Position numbers and translations under genes: made by a program
Assembly: GCF_036127095.1 (NCBI RefSeq)
Contig: NZ_CP108006.1
Coordinates: forward strand, 4,216,001-4,280,000
Direction of reading: 5' to 3'
Length of the DNA stretch: 64,000 nt
DNA from: Streptomyces sp. NBC_00335
Lineage (GTDB): Bacteria > Actinomycetota > Actinomycetes > Streptomycetales > Streptomycetaceae
In this document: positions 63,415 to 64,000 of the stretch, in pieces
How the letters are laid out: the number at the start of each line of letters is the position of its first letter
Position numbering within the stretch: position 1 is the stretch's first letter
The notes under the pieces: model-generated
The model's database searches: none
What the model saw: only the letters and a program-made list of their open reading frames with translations
Told to the model about the DNA's origin: nothing

Positions 63415-64000
63415 CTAGCGCTCGACCTCGCCCTTGATGAACTTCTCGACGTTCGCGTAAGCCTCGTCGTCGAAGTACTGCACCGGCGGGGACTTCATGA
63501 AGTAGCTCGAAGCCGACAGGATCGGGCCACCGATGCCCCGGTCCTTGGCGATCTTCGCGGCGCGCAGGGCGTCGATGATGACACCGGCGGAGTTCGGGGA
63601 GTCCCACACCTCGAGCTTGTACTCGAGGTTCAGCGGGACGTCACCGAAGGCGCGGCCTTCGAGGCGGACGTAGGCCCACTTGCGGTCGTCGAGCCACGCC
63701 ACGTAGTCGGACGGGCCGATGTGGACGTTCTTCTCGCCGAGCTCGCGGTCGGGGATCTGCGAGGTGACGGCCTGAGTCTTGGAGATCTTCTTCGACTCGA
63801 GGCGGTCGCGCTCGAGCATGTTCTTGAAGTCCATGTTGCCGCCGACGTTGAGCTGCATGGTGCGCTCAAGACGGACCCCGCGGTCTTCGAACAGCTTCGC
63901 CATCACACGGTGCGTGATGGTGGCGCCGACCTGCGACTTGATGTCGTCGCCGACGATCGGGACACCGGCCTCGGTGAACTTGTCGGCCCACTCCTTGGTG
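63415..64000 (-). CDS. ino1: Inositol-3-phosphate synthase, partial (5' end outside window)
   Basis: The visible 195 codons encode a C-terminal piece of myo-inositol-1-phosphate synthase: [53 protein letters not shown], and [14 protein letters not shown] with [13 protein letters not shown]. The enzyme converts glucose 6-phosphate to inositol phosphate, for inositol lipids and mycothiol. The start lies beyond the right edge. Confidence 0.96.
   Translation of the reverse strand, partial: TKEWADKFTEAGVPIVGDDIKSQVGATITHRVMAKLFEDRGVRLERTMQLNVGGNMDFKNMLERDRLESKKISKTQAVTSQIPDRELGEKNVHIGPSDYVAWLDDRKWAYVRLEGRAFGDVPLNLEYKLEVWDSPNSAGVIIDALRAAKIAKDRGIGGPILSASSYFMKSPPVQYFDDEAYANVEKFIKGEVER

Overview
The window is high-GC DNA with Streptomyces-type gene order around the chromosomal replication origin. 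The order gyrA-gyrB-dciA-recF-gnd-dnaN-oriC-dnaA-rpmH-rnpA-yidD-yidC-khpB-rsmG-parA-parB, the crgA gene, many GTG starts and seven parS-like sites (TGTTTCACGTGAAACA) all fit a Streptomyces or close relative. Identifications come from reading the translated proteins against remembered family features; no search was run.

Region by region. 1-9.9 kb is conserved flank: three class E sortase genes (the first cut by the edge), a small membrane protein, a PabA/TrpG-like amidotransferase, a DUF881 protein, crgA, a rhomboid protease, a cyclophilin, a DUF5324-like protein, a LysM protein, a divergent MarR/MFS pair and an isocitrate lyase/PEP mutase superfamily enzyme. 10.0-27.15 kb looks like an inserted specialised-metabolite locus. 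27.2-31.8 kb returns to conserved flank: tRNA-Ala, an HTH protein, a Ser/Thr kinase, a secreted membrane-anchored protein, a DLW-39-like small protein, tRNA-Ile and a DUF3566 protein. 31.8-50 kb is the gyrase, replication and segregation core with oriC at about 41.1-42.0 kb. 50-64 kb holds an acetyltransferase, trxA/trxB, an ECF sigma factor with its anti-sigma factor, a pseudokinase, murJ, a DUF6049-like protein, the CCA-adding enzyme, an MFS protein and the 3' part of inositol-phosphate synthase.

The exciting part is 10.0-27.15 kb. It is built around aminoacyl-tRNA-synthetase parts: a complete fused alpha-beta GlyRS of a type not expected as the Streptomyces housekeeping enzyme, a degenerate AlaRS catalytic-core homologue, a free-standing C-terminal (DHHA1/C-Ala) AlaRS domain, and an AsnRS-like catalytic domain with no anticodon-binding domain. 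With them are a microcin C immunity (MccF)-like S66 protein carrying Thr at the expected Ser nucleophile, an ATP-grasp ligase, a branched-chain-type aminotransferase, an amidohydrolase, a Gfo/Idh/MocA oxidoreductase, two MFS exporters, a TrmB/LuxR-type regulator and a 60-residue secreted Ala/Asn-rich peptide behind a possibly structured leader. My inference is a locus making a small aminoacyl- or peptide-type product, perhaps an aaRS inhibitor, with the extra GlyRS and the MccF homologue as self-protection; an alternative is that GlyRS supplies Gly-tRNA to the pathway.

The locus has at least three transcription units: a leftward set (MccF-like, AlaRS-like, GlyRS), a rightward set (peptide, ATP-grasp, aminotransferase, AsnRS-like) ended by a large stem-loop, and a rightward set (amidohydrolase, MFS, C-Ala domain). 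The regulator reads leftward, away from the oxidoreductase-MFS pair.
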